From NCBI GenBank assembly GCA_032718475.1, contig JAUCBJ010005307.1, forward strand, positions 1-64,000: a DNA stretch of 64,000 nt. The letters run 5' to 3'. Below, piece by piece: positions 27,111 through 40,486 of this stretch. The notes below the pieces were generated by a model. It was not told the DNA's origin. It saw only the letters and a program-made list of their open reading frames with translations, and searched no databases. The stretch's first letter is position 1. The number at the start of each line of letters is the position of its first letter. Origin of the DNA: Nemertoderma westbladi. Taxonomy: Eukaryota; Xenacoelomorpha; Nemertodermatida; Nemertodermatidae. Made by a program: the position numbers and the translations under genes.

Positions 27111-29960
27111 ACGTCTACAGGAGCATATCAATCAGTAGGTCTACAGGAGCATATCAATCAGTAGGTCTACAGGAGCATATCAATCAGTAGGTCTACAGGA
27201 GCATATCAATCAGTAGGTCTACAGGAGCATATCAATCAGTAGGTCTACAAGAGCATATAAATCAGTAGATCTACAGGAACATATCAATCAGTAGGTCTAC
27301 AGGAGCATATCAATCAGTAGGTCTACAGGAGCATATCAATCAGTAGGTCTACAGGAGCATATCAATCAGTAGGTCTACAGGAGCATATCAATCAGTAGGT
27401 CTACAGGAGCATATCAATCAGTAGGTCTACAAGAGCATATAAATCAGTAGATCTACAGGAACATATCAATCAGTAGATCTACAGGAGCATATCAATCAGT
27501 AGGTCTACAGGAGCATATAAATCAGTAGATCTACAGGAACATATCAATCAGTAGGTCTACAGGAGCATATCAATCAGTAGGTCTACAGGAGCATATCAAC
27601 AATCAGTAGATCTACAGGAGCATATCAATCAGTAGGTTTACAGGAGCATATCAATCAGTAGGTTTACAGGAGCATATCAATCAGTAGGTCTACAGGAGCA
27701 TATAAATCAGTAGATCTACAGGAACATATCAATCAGTAGATCTACAGGAGCATATCAATCAGTAGGTCTACAGGAGCATATCAATCAGTAGATCTACAGG
27801 AACATATCAATCAGTAGGTCTACAGGAGCATATCAATCAGTAGGTCTACAGGAGCATATCAATCAGTAGGTCTACAGGAGCATATCAATCAGTAGGTCTA
27901 CAGGAGCATATCAATCAGTAGATCTACAAGAGCATATAAATCAGTAGATCTACAGGAACATATCAATCAGTAGGTCTACAGGAGCATATCAATCAGTAGA
28001 TCTACAGGAGCATATCAATCAGTAGATCTACAGGAGCATATCAATCAGTAGGTCTACAGGAGTATATCAATCAGTAGGTCTACAAGAGCATATCAATCAG
28101 TAGATATACAGGAGCATATCAATCAGTAGGTCTACAGGAGCATATCAATCAGTAGGTTTACAGGAGCATATCAATCAGTAGGTCTACAGGAGCATATCAA
28201 TCAGTAGGTCTACAGGAGCATATCAATCAGTAGGTCTACAGGAGCATATCAATCAGTAGGTCTACAGGAGCATATCAATCAGTAGGTCTACAGGAGCATA
28301 TCAATCAGTAGGTCTACAAGAGCATATAAATCAGTAGATCTACAGGAACATATCAATCAGTAGGTCTACAGGAGCATATCAATCAGTAGGTCTACAGGAG
28401 CATATCAATCAGTAGGTCTACAGGAGCATATCAATCAGTAGGTCTACAGGAGCATATCAATCAGTAGGTCTACAGGAGCATATCAATCAGTAGGTCTACA
28501 GGAGCATATCAATCAGTAGGTCTACAGGAGCATATCAATCCGTAGGTCTACAGGAGCATATCAATCAGTAGGTCTACAGGAGCATATCAATCAGTAGGTC
28601 TACAGGAGCATATCAATCAGTAGGTCTACAGGAGCATATCAATCAGTAGGTCTACAAGAGCATATAAATCAGTAGATCTACAGGAACATATCAATCAGTA
28701 GGTCTACAGGAGCATATCAATCAGTAGGTCTACAGGAGCATATCAATCAGTAGGTCTACAGGAGCATATCAATCAGTAGGTCTACAGGAGCATATCAATC
28801 AGTAGGTCTACAGGAGCATATCAATCAGTAGGTCTACAAGAGCATATAAATCAGTAGATCTACAGGAACATATCAATCAGTAAGTCTACAGGAGCATATC
28901 AATCAGTAGGTCTACAGGAGCATATCAATCAGTAGGTCTACAAGAGCATATAAATCAGTAGATCTACAGGAACATATCAATCAGTAGGTCTACAGGAGCA
29001 TATCAATCAGTAGATCTACAGGAACATATCAATCAGTAGGTCTACAGGAGCATATCAATCAGTAGGTCTACAGGAGCATATCAATCAGTAGGTCTACAAG
29101 AGCATATCAATCAGTAGGTCTACAGGAGCATATCGATCTGTAGATCTACAGGAGCATATCAATCAGTAGGTCTACAGGAGCATATCAATCAGTAGATCTA
29201 CATGAGCATATCAATCAGTAGATCTACAGGAACATATCAATCAGTAGGTCTACAGGAGCATATCAATCAGTAGGTCTACAGGAGCATATCGATCAGTAGA
29301 TCTACAGGAGCATATCAATCAGTAGGTCTACAGGAGCATATCAATCAGTACGTCTACAGGAGCATATCAATCAGTAGGTCTACAGGAGCATATCAATCAG
29401 TAGGTCTACAGGAGCATATCAATCAGTAGGTCTACAGGAGCATATCAATCAGTAGGTCTACAGGAGCATATCAATCAGTAGGTCTACAAGAGCATATAAA
29501 TCAGTAGATCTACAGGAACATATCAATCAGTAGGTCTACAGGAGCATATCAATCAGTAGGTCTACAGGAGCATATCAATCAGTAGGTCTACAGGAGCATA
29601 TCAATCAGTAGGTCTACAGGAGCATATCAATCAGTAGGTCTACAGGAGCATATCAATCAGTAGGTCTACAAGAGCATATAAATCAGTAGATCTACAGGAA
29701 CATATCAATCAGTAGATCTACAGGAGCATATCAATCAGTAGGTCTACAGGAGCATATAAATCAGTAGATCTACAGGAACATATCAATCAGTAGGACTACA
29801 GGAGCATATCAATCAGTAGGTCTACAGGAGCATATCAACAATCAGTAGATCTACAGGAGCATATCAATCAGTAGGTTTACAGGAGCATATCAATCAGTAG
29901 GTTTACAGGAGCATATCAATCAGTAGGTCTACAGGAGCATATAAATCAGTAGATCTACAG
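27111..29960. repeat. Internal 2,239-bp segmental duplication within higher-order copy 1
   Basis: CGATC at 26,894 and 29,133, ACGTC at 27,111 and 29,350, and the CAACAATC 29-mer at 27,592 and 29,831 are all exactly 2,239 bp apart. The two halves have drifted: the first reads CGATCAGT where the second reads CGATCTGT. Further left the spacing shifts to about 2,447 bp, 208 bp (8 units) more, so an 8-unit indel separates them. Copy 2 repeats the same arrangement (36,234 and 38,473), so the 2.2-kb duplication is older than the 8.6-kb one. Confidence 0.8.
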
Positions 29961-31107
29961 GAACATATCAATCAGTAGATCTACAGGAACATATCAATCA
30001 GTAGGTCTACAGGAGCATATAAATCAGTAGATCTACAGGAACATATCAATCAGTAGGTCTACAGGAGCATATCAATCAGTAGGTCTACAGGAGCATATCA
30101 ACAATCAGTAGATCTACAGGAGCATATCAATCAGTAGGTTTACAGGAGCATATCAATCAGTAGGTTTACAGGAGCATATCAATCAGTAGGTCTACAGGAG
30201 CATATCAATCAGTAGGTCTACAGGAGCATATCAATCAGTAGATCTACAGGAGCATATCAATCAGTAGGTCTACAAGAGCATATCAATCAGTAGGTTTACA
30301 GGAGCATATCAATCAGTAGATCTACAGGAGCATATCAATCAGTAGGTCTACAGGAGCATATCAATCAGTAGGTCTACAGGAGCATATCAACAATCAGTAG
30401 ATCTACAGGAGCATATCAATCAGTAGGTCTACAGGAGCATATCAACAATCAGTAGATCTACAGGAGCATATCAATCAGTAGGTTTACAGGAGCATATCAA
30501 TCAGTAGGTTTACAGGAGCATATCAATCAGTAGGTCTACAGGAGCATATCAATCAGTAGGTCTACAGGAGCATATCAATCAGTAGATCTACAGGAGCATA
30601 TCTATCAGTAGGTCTACAGGAGCATATCAACAATCAGTAGATCTACAGGAGCATATCAATCAGTAGGTCTACAGGAGCATATAAATCAGTAGATCTACAG
30701 GAATATATCAATCAGTAGGTCTACAGGAGCATATCAATCAGTAGGTCTACAGGAGCATATCAATCAGTAGGTTCACAGGAGCATATAAATCAGTAGATCT
30801 ACAGGAACATATCAATCAGTAGGTCTACAGGAGCATATCAATCAGTAGGTCTACAGGAGCATATAAATCAGTAGATCTACAGGAACATATCAATCAGTAG
30901 GTCTACAGGAGCATATCAATCAGTAGGTCTACAGGAGCATATCAATCAGTAGGTATACAAGAGCATATCAATCAGTAGGTTTACAGGAGCATATCAATCA
31001 GTAGGTTTACAGGAGCATATCAATCAGTAGGTTTACAGGAGCATATCAATCAGTAGGTCTACAGGAGCATATCAATCAGTAGGTCTACAGGAGCATATCA
31101 ATCAGTA

Positions 31108-32199
31108 GGTATACAAGAGCATATCAATCAGTAGGTTTACAAGAGCATATCAATCAGTAGGTATACAAGAGCATATCAATCAGTAGGTTTACAGGAGCAT
31201 ATCAATCAGTAGGTTTACAGGAGCATATCAATCAGTAGGTTTACAGGAGCATATCAATCAGTAGATCTACAGAAACATATCAATCAGTAGGTTTACAGGA
31301 GCATATCAATCAGTAGGTCAACAGGAGCATATCAATCAGTAGGTCTACAGGAGCATATAAATCAGTAGATCTACAGGAACATATCAATCAGTAGGTCTAC
31401 AGGAGCATATCAATCAGTAGGTCTACAGGAGCATATCAATCAGTAGGTCTACAAGAGCATATAAATCAGTAGATCTACAGGAGCATATCAATCAGTAGGT
31501 CAACAGGAGCATATCAATCAGTAGGTCTACAGGAGCATATCAATCCGTAGATCTACAAGAGCATATAAATCAGTAGATCTACAGGAGCATATCAATCAGT
31601 AGGTCTACAGGAGCATATCAATCAGTAGATCTACAGGAACATATCAATCAGTAGGTATACAAGAGCATATCAATCAGTAGGTTTACAAGAGCATATCAAT
31701 CAGTAGGTATACAAGAGCATATCAATCAGTAGGTTTACAGGAGCATATCAATCAGTAGGTTTACAGGAGCATATCAATCAGTAGGTTTACAGGAGCATAT
31801 CAATCAGTAGATCTACAGAAACATATCAATCAGTAGGTTTACAGGAGCATATCAATCAGTAGGTCTACAGGAGCATATCAATCAGTAGGTCTACAGGAGC
31901 ATATAAATCAGTAGATCTACAGGAACATATCAATCAGTAGGTCTACAGGAGCATATCAATCAGTAGGTCTACAGGAGCATATCAATCAGTAGGTCTACAA
32001 GAGCATATAAATCAGTAGATCTACAGGAGCATATCAATCAGTAGGTCAACAGGAGCATATCAATCAGTAGGTCTACAGGAGCATATCAATCCGTAGATCT
32101 ACAAGAGCATATAAATCAGTAGATCTACAGGAGCATATCAATCAGTAGGTCTACAGGAGCATATCAATCAGTAGATCTACAGGAACATATCAATCAGTA
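31108..32199. repeat. 546-bp tandem duplication across the junction of higher-order copies 1 and 2
   Basis: GGTATAC at 31,108 and 31,654, AGATCTACAGAAAC at about 31,263 and 31,809, and AATCCGTAG at 31,545 and 32,091 are spaced 546 bp (21 units). The first half has GGTCAAC near 31,316 where the second has GGTCTAC. The duplicated piece holds the last 256 bp of copy 1 and the first 290 bp of copy 2, and it explains why copy 1 and copy 2 are offset by 9,123 rather than 8,577 bp. Confidence 0.85.
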
Positions 32200-35100
32200 G
32201 GTCTACAGGAGCATATCAATCAGTAGGTCTACAGGAGCATATCAATCAGTAGGTCTACAAGAGCATATAAATCAGTAGATCTACAGGAACATATCAATCA
32301 GTAGGTCTACAGGAGCATATCAATCAGTAGATATACAGGAACATATCAATCAGTAGATATACAGGAACATATCAATCAGTAGATCTACAGGAACATATCA
32401 ATCAGTAGGTCTACAGGAGCATATCAATCAGTAGGTCTACAGGAGCATATCAATCAGTAGGTCTACAGGAGCATATCAATCAGTAGGTCTACAAGAGCAT
32501 ATAAATCAGTAGATCTACAGGAACATATCAATCAGTAGGTCTACAGGAGCATATCAATCAGTAGGTTTACAGGAGCATATCAATCAGTAGGTCTACAGGA
32601 GCATATAAATCAGTAGATCTACAGGAACATATCAATCAGTAGGTCTACAGGAACATATCAATCAGTAGGTCTACAGGAGCATATCAATCAGTAGGTCTAC
32701 AGGAGCATATCAATCAGTAGGTCTACAAGAGCATATAAATCAGTAGATCTACAGGAACATATCAATCAGTAGGTCTACAGGAGCATATCAATCAGTAGGT
32801 TTACAGGAGCATATCAATCAGTAGGTCTACAGGAGCATATAAATCAGTAGGTCTACAGGAACATATCAATCAGTAGGTCTACAGGAGCATATCATTCAGT
32901 AGGTCTACAGGAGCATATCAATCAGTAGGTCTACAGGAGCATAGCAATCAGTAGGTCTACAGGAGCATATCAATCACTAGGTCTACAGGAGCAATCAATC
33001 AGTAGATCTACAGGAGCATATCAATCAGTAGGTTTACAGGAGCATATCAATCAGTAGGTCTACAGGAGCATATCAATCAGTAGGTCTACAGGAGCATATC
33101 AACAATCAGTAGATCTACAGGAGCATATCAATCAGTAGGTTTACAGGAGCATATCAATCAGTAGATCTACAGGAGCATATCAATCAGTAGGTCTACAGGA
33201 GCATATCAATAAGTAGGTTTACAGGAGCATATCAATCAGTAGGTTTACAGGAGCATATCAATCAGTAGGTTTACAGGAGCATATCAATCAGTAGGTTTAC
33301 AGGAGCATATCAATCAGTAGGTTTACAGGAGCATATCAATCAGTAGGTTTACAGGAGCATATCAATCAGTAGGTTTACAGGAGCATATCAATCAGTAGAT
33401 CTACAGAAACATATCAATCAGTAGGTCTACAGGAGCATATCATTCAGTAGGTCTACAGGAGCATATCAATCAGTAGGTCTACAGGAGCATATAAATCAGT
33501 AGATCTACAGGAACATATCAATCAGTAGGTCTACAGGAGCATATCAATCAGTAGGTCTACAGGAGCATATCAATCAGTAGGTCTACAGGAGCATATCAAT
33601 CAGTAGTTCTACAGGAGCATATCAATCAGTAGGTCTACAGGAGCATATCAATCAGTAGGTCTACAAGAGCATATGAATCAGTAGGTCTACAGGAGCATAT
33701 CAATCATTAGGTCTACAGGAGCATATCGATCAGTAGGTCTACAGGAGCATATCAATCAGTAGGTCTACAGGAGCATAGCAATCAGTAGGTTTACAGGAGC
33801 ATATCAATCAGTAGGTCTACAGGGGCATATCAATCAGTAGGTCTACAGGAGCATATCAATCAGTAGTTCTACAGGAGCATATCAATCAGTAGGTCTACAG
33901 GAGCATATCAATCAGTAGGTCTACAAGAGCATATGAATCAGTAGGTCTACAGGAGCATATCAATCAGTAGGTTTACAGGAGCATATCAATCAGTAGGTCT
34001 ACAGGGGCATATCAATCAGTAGGTCTACAGGAGCATATCAATCAGTAGTTCTACAGGAGCATATCAATCAGTAGGTCTACAGGAGCATATCAATCAGTAG
34101 GTCTACAAGAGCATATGAATCAGTAGGTCTACAGGAGCATATCAATCAGTAGATATACAGGAACATATCAATCAGTAGATATACAGGAGCATATCAATCA
34201 GTAGATCTACAGGAGCATATCAATCAGTAGGTCTACATGAGTATATCGATCAGTAGGTCTACAGGAGCATATCAATCAGTAGGTCTACAGGAGCATAGCA
34301 ATCAGTAGGTCTACAGGAGCATATCAATCAGTAGGTCTACACGAGCATATGAATCAGTAGTAGGTCTACAGGAGCATATCAATCAGTAGGTCTACAGGAG
34401 TATATCGATCAGTAGGTCTACAGGAGCATATCAATCAGTAGGTCTACAGGAGCATATCAATCAGTAGGTCTACAGGAGCATATCAATCAGTAGGTCTACA
34501 GGAGCATATCAATCAGTAGGTCTACAGGAGCATATCAATCAGTAGGTCTACAAGAGCATATGAATCAGTAGGTCTACAGGAGCATATCAATCAGTAGGTC
34601 TACAGGAGCATATCGATCAGTAGGTCTACAGGAGCATATCAATCAGTAGGTCTACAGGAGCATATCAATCAGTAGGTCTACAGGAGCATATCAATCAGTA
34701 GGTCTACAAGAGCATATGAATCAGTAGGTCTACAAGAGCATATGAATCAGTAGGTCTACAGGAGCATATCAATCAGTAGGTCTACAGGAGCATATCGATC
34801 AGTAGGTCTACAGGAGCATATCAATCAGTAGGTCTACAGGAGCATATCAATCAGTAGGTCTACAAGAGCATATGAATCAGTAGGTCTACAGGAGCATATC
34901 AATCAGTAGGTCTACAGGAGCATATCAATCAGTAGGTCTACAGGAGCATATCAATCAGTAGGTCTACAGGAGCATATCAATCAGTAGGTCTACAAGAGCA
35001 TATAAATCAGTAGATCTACAGGAACATATCAATCAGTAGGTCTACAGGAGCATATCAATCAGTAGGTCTACAGGAGCATATCAATCAGTAGGTCTACAGG

Positions 35101-38100
35101 AGCATATCAATCAGTAGGTCTACAGGAGCATATCAATCAGTAGGTCTACAGGAGCATATCAATCAGTAGGTCTACAGGAGCATATCAATCAGTAGGTCTA
35201 CAGGAGCATATCAATCAGTAGGTCTACAGGAGCATATCAATCAGTAGGTCTACAGGAGCATATCATTCAGTAGGTCTACAGGAGCATATCAATCAGTAGG
35301 TCTACAGGAGCATATCAATCAGTAGGTCTACAAGAGCATATAAATCAGTAGATCTACAGGAACATATCAATCAGTAGGTCTACAGGAGCATATCAATCAG
35401 TAGGTCTACAGGAGCATATCAATCAGTAGGTCTACAGGAGCATATCAATCAGTAGGTCTACAGGAGCATATCAATCAGTAGGTCTACAGGAGCATATCAA
35501 TCAGTAGGTCTACAAGAGCATATAAATCAGTAGATCTACAGGAACATATCAATCAGTAGGTCTACAGGAGCATATCAATCAGTAGGTCTACAGGAGCATA
35601 TCAATCAGTAGGTCTACAAGAGCATATAAATCAGTAGATCTACAGGAACATATCAATCTGTAGGTCTACAGGAGCATATCAATCAGTAGATCTACAGGAA
35701 CATATCAATCAGTAGGTCTACAGGAGCATATCAATCAGTAGGTCTACAGGAGCATATCAATCAGTAGGTCTACAGGAGCATATCAATCAGTAGGTCTACA
35801 GGAGCATATCAATCAGTAGATCTACAAGAGCATATAAATCAGTAGATCTACAGGAACATATCAATCAGTAGATCTACAGGAACATATCAATCAGTAGGTC
35901 TACAGGAGCATATCAATCAGTAGGTCTACAGGAGCATATCAATCAGTAGGTCTACAGGAGCATATCGATAAGTATGTCTACAAGAGCATATCAATCAGTA
36001 GGTCTACAGGAGCATATCGATCAGTAGATCTACAGGAGCATATCAATCAGTAGGTCTACAGGAGCATATCAATCAGTAGATCTACATGAGCATATCAATC
36101 AGTAGATCTACAGGAACATATCAATCAGTAGGTCTACAGGAGCATATCAATCAGTAGGTCTACAGGAGCATATCGATCAGTAGATCTACAGGAGCATATC
36201 AATCAGTAGGTCTACAGGAGCATATCAATCAGTACGTCTACAGGAGCATATCAATCAGTAGGTCTACAGGAGCATATCAATCAGTAGGTCTACAGGAGCA
36301 TATCAATCAGTAGGTCTACAGGAGCATATCAATCAGTAGGTCTACAGGAGCATATCAATCAGTAGGTCTACAAGAGCATATAAATCAGTAGATCTACAGG
36401 AACATATCAATCAGTAGGTCTACAGGAGCATATCAATCAGTAGGTCTACAGGAGCATATCAATCAGTAGGTCTACAGGAGCATATCAATCAGTAGGTCTA
36501 CAGGAGCATATCAATCAGTAGGTCTACAGGAGCATATCAATCAGTAGGTCTACAAGAGCATATAAATCAGTAGATCTACAGGAACATATCAATCAGTAGA
36601 TCTACAGGAGCATATCAATCAGTAGGTCTACAGGAGCATATAAATCAGTAGATCTACAGGAACATATCAATCAGTAGGTCTACAGGAGCATATCAATCAG
36701 TAGGTCTACAGGAGCATATCAACAATCAGTAGATCTACAGGAGCATATCAATCAGTAGGTTTACAGGAGCATATCAATCAGTAGGTTTACAGGAGCATAT
36801 CAATCAGTAGGTCTACAGGAGCATATAAATCAGTAGATCTACAGGAACATATCAATCAGTAGATCTACAGGAGCATATCAATCAGTAGGTCTACAGGAGC
36901 ATATCAATCAGTAGATCTACAGGAACATATCAATCAGTAGGTCTACAGGAGCATATCAATCAGTAGGTCTACAGGAGCATATCAATCAGTAGGTCTACAG
37001 GAGCATATCAATCAGTAGGTCTACAGGAGCATATCAATCAGTAGATCTACAAGAGCATATAAATCAGTAGATCTACAGGAACATATCAATCAGTAGGTCT
37101 ACAGGAGCATATCAATCAGTAGATCTACAGGAGCATATCAATCAGTAGATCTACAGGAGCATATCAATCAGTAGGTCTACAGGAGTATATCAATCAGTAG
37201 GTCTACAAGAGCATATCAATCAGTAGATATACAGGAGCATATCAATCAGTAGGTCTACAGGAGCATATCAATCAGTAGGTTTACAGGAGCATATCAATCA
37301 GTAGGTCTACAGGAGCATATCAATCAGTAGGTCTACAGGAGCATATCAATCAGTAGGTCTACAGGAGCATATCAATCAGTAGGTCTACAAGAGCATATCA
37401 ATCAGTAGGTCTACAGGAGCATATCAATCAGTAGGTCTACAAGAGCATATAAATCAGTAGATCTACAGGAACATATCAATCAGTAGGTCTACAGGAGCAT
37501 ATCAATCAGTAGGTCTACAGGAGCATATCAATCAGTAGGTCTACAGGAGCATATCAATCAGTAGGTCTACAGGAGCATATCAATCAGTAGGTCTACAGGA
37601 GCATATCAATCAGTAGGTCTACAGGAGCATATCAATCAGTAGGTCTACAGGAGCATATCAATCCGTAGGTCTACAGGAGCATATCAATCAGTAGGTCTAC
37701 AGGAGCATATCAATCAGTAGGTCTACAGGAGCATATCAATCAGTAGGTCTACAGGAGCATATCAATCAGTAGGTCTACAAGAGCATATAAATCAGTAGAT
37801 CTACAGGAACATATCAATCAGTAGGTCTACAGGAGCATATCAATCAGTAGGTCTACAGGAGCATATCAATCAGTAGGTCTACAGGAGCATATCAATCAGT
37901 AGGTCTACAGGAGCATATCAATCAGTAGGTCTACAGGAGCATATCAATCAGTAGGTCTACAAGAGCATATAAATCAGTAGATCTACAGGAACATATCAAT
38001 CAGTAAGTCTACAGGAGCATATCAATCAGTAGGTCTACAGGAGCATATCAATCAGTAGGTCTACAAGAGCATATAAATCAGTAGATCTACAGGAACATAT

Positions 38101-40486
38101 CAATCAGTAGGTCTACAGGAGCATATCAATCAGTAGATCTACAGGAACATATCAATCAGTAGGTCTACAGGAGCATATCAATCAGTAGGTCTACAGGAGC
38201 ATATCAATCAGTAGGTCTACAAGAGCATATCAATCAGTAGGTCTACAGGAGCATATCGATCTGTAGATCTACAGGAGCATATCAATCAGTAGGTCTACAG
38301 GAGCATATCAATCAGTAGATCTACATGAGCATATCAATCAGTAGATCTACAGGAACATATCAATCAGTAGGTCTACAGGAGCATATCAATCAGTAGGTCT
38401 ACAGGAGCATATCGATCAGTAGATCTACAGGAGCATATCAATCAGTAGGTCTACAGGAGCATATCAATCAGTACGTCTACAGGAGCATATCAATCAGTAG
38501 GTCTACAGGAGCATATCAATCAGTAGGTCTACAGGAGCATATCAATCAGTAGGTCTACAGGAGCATATCAATCAGTAGGTCTACAGGAGCATATCAATCA
38601 GTAGGTCTACAAGAGCATATAAATCAGTAGATCTACAGGAACATATCAATCAGTAGGTCTACAGGAGCATATCAATCAGTAGGTCTACAGGAGCATATCA
38701 ATCAGTAGGTCTACAGGAGCATATCAATCAGTAGGTCTACAGGAGCATATCAATCAGTAGGTCTACAGGAGCATATCAATCAGTAGGTCTACAAGAGCAT
38801 ATAAATCAGTAGATCTACAGGAACATATCAATCAGTAGATCTACAGGAGCATATCAATCAGTAGGTCTACAGGAGCATATAAATCAGTAGATCTACAGGA
38901 ACATATCAATCAGTAGGACTACAGGAGCATATCAATCAGTAGGTCTACAGGAGCATATCAACAATCAGTAGATCTACAGGAGCATATCAATCAGTAGGTT
39001 TACAGGAGCATATCAATCAGTAGGTTTACAGGAGCATATCAATCAGTAGGTCTACAGGAGCATATAAATCAGTAGATCTACAGGAACATATCAATCAGTA
39101 GATCTACAGGAACATATCAATCAGTAGGTCTACAGGAGCATATAAATCAGTAGATCTACAGGAACATATCAATCAGTAGGTCTACAGGAGCATATCAATC
39201 AGTAGGTCTACAGGAGCATATCAACAATCAGTAGATCTACAGGAGCATATCAATCAGTAGGTTTACAGGAGCATATCAATCAGTAGGTTTACAGGAGCAT
39301 ATCAATCAGTAGGTCTACAGGAGCATATCAATCAGTAGGTCTACAGGAGCATATCAATCAGTAGATCTACAGGAGCATATCAATCAGTAGGTCTACAAGA
39401 GCATATCAATCAGTAGGTTTACAGGAGCATATCAATCAGTAGATCTACAGGAGCATATCAATCAGTAGGTCTACAGGAGCATATCAATCAGTAGGTCTAC
39501 AGGAGCATATCAACAATCAGTAGATCTACAGGAGCATATCAATCAGTAGGTCTACAGGAGCATATCAACAATCAGTAGATCTACAGGAGCATATCAATCA
39601 GTAGGTTTACAGGAGCATATCAATCAGTAGGTTTACAGGAGCATATCAATCAGTAGGTCTACAGGAGCATATCAATCAGTAGGTCTACAGGAGCATATCA
39701 ATCAGTAGATCTACAGGAGCATATCTATCAGTAGGTCTACAGGAGCATATCAACAATCAGTAGATCTACAGGAGCATATCAATCAGTAGGTCTACAGGAG
39801 CATATAAATCAGTAGATCTACAGGAATATATCAATCAGTAGGTCTACAGGAGCATATCAATCAGTAGGTCTACAGGAGCATATCAATCAGTAGGTTCACA
39901 GGAGCATATAAATCAGTAGATCTACAGGAACATATCAATCAGTAGGTCTACAGGAGCATATCAATCAGTAGGTCTACAGGAGCATATAAATCAGTAGATC
40001 TACAGGAACATATCAATCAGTAGGTCTACAGGAGCATATCAATCAGTAGGTCTACAGGAGCATATCAATCAGTAGGTATACAAGAGCATATCAATCAGTA
40101 GGTTTACAGGAGCATATCAATCAGTAGGTTTACAGGAGCATATCAATCAGTAGGTTTACAGGAGCATATCAATCAGTAGGTCTACAGGAGCATATCAATC
40201 AGTAGGTCTACAGGAGCATATCAATCAGTAGGTATACAAGAGCATATCAATCAGTAGGTTTACAAGAGCATATCAATCAGTAGGTATACAAGAGCATATC
40301 AATCAGTAGGTTTACAGGAGCATATCAATCAGTAGGTTTACAGGAGCATATCAATCAGTAGGTTTACAGGAGCATATCAATCAGTAGATCTACAGAAACA
40401 TATCAATCAGTAGGTTTACAGGAGCATATCAATCAGTAGGTCAACAGGAGCATATCAATCAGTAGGTCTACAGGAGCATATAAATC
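31364..40486. repeat. Higher-order repeat copy 2 (9,123 bp including 546-bp insertion)
   Basis: It matches copy 1 marker by marker at offset 9,123 with no indel detected from about 31,910 to 40,560. The only substitution seen by eye is at 37,390 (A, giving ACAAGAG) against 28,267 (G). Such near identity over more than 8 kb of repeat points to recent duplication. Its right end near 40,487 is followed by about 75 bp of another unit start before the pattern changes. Confidence 0.9.

Larger units (their letters stand above)
22787..31363. repeat. Higher-order repeat copy 1 (8,577 bp)
   Basis: Rare variants here reappear at fixed distance in the next copy, offset 9,123 bp: CACTAGG (23,852/32,975), TACATGAGTA (25,113/34,236), GAATCAGTAGTAGG (25,231/34,354), CGATAAGTATG (26,841/35,964), GTACGTC (27,111/36,234), TAGGACTAC (29,791/38,914), TATCTATCAG (30,601/39,724) and GTTCACAGG (30,771/39,894). 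The true unit length is 8,577 bp: the unit start near 22,787 recurs at 31,364 (AATCCGTAG at 22,968 and 31,545). The copy contains an internal 2,239-bp repeat (GTACGTC at 27,111 and 29,350) and a run of seven C5T units at 24,092. Confidence 0.9.
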
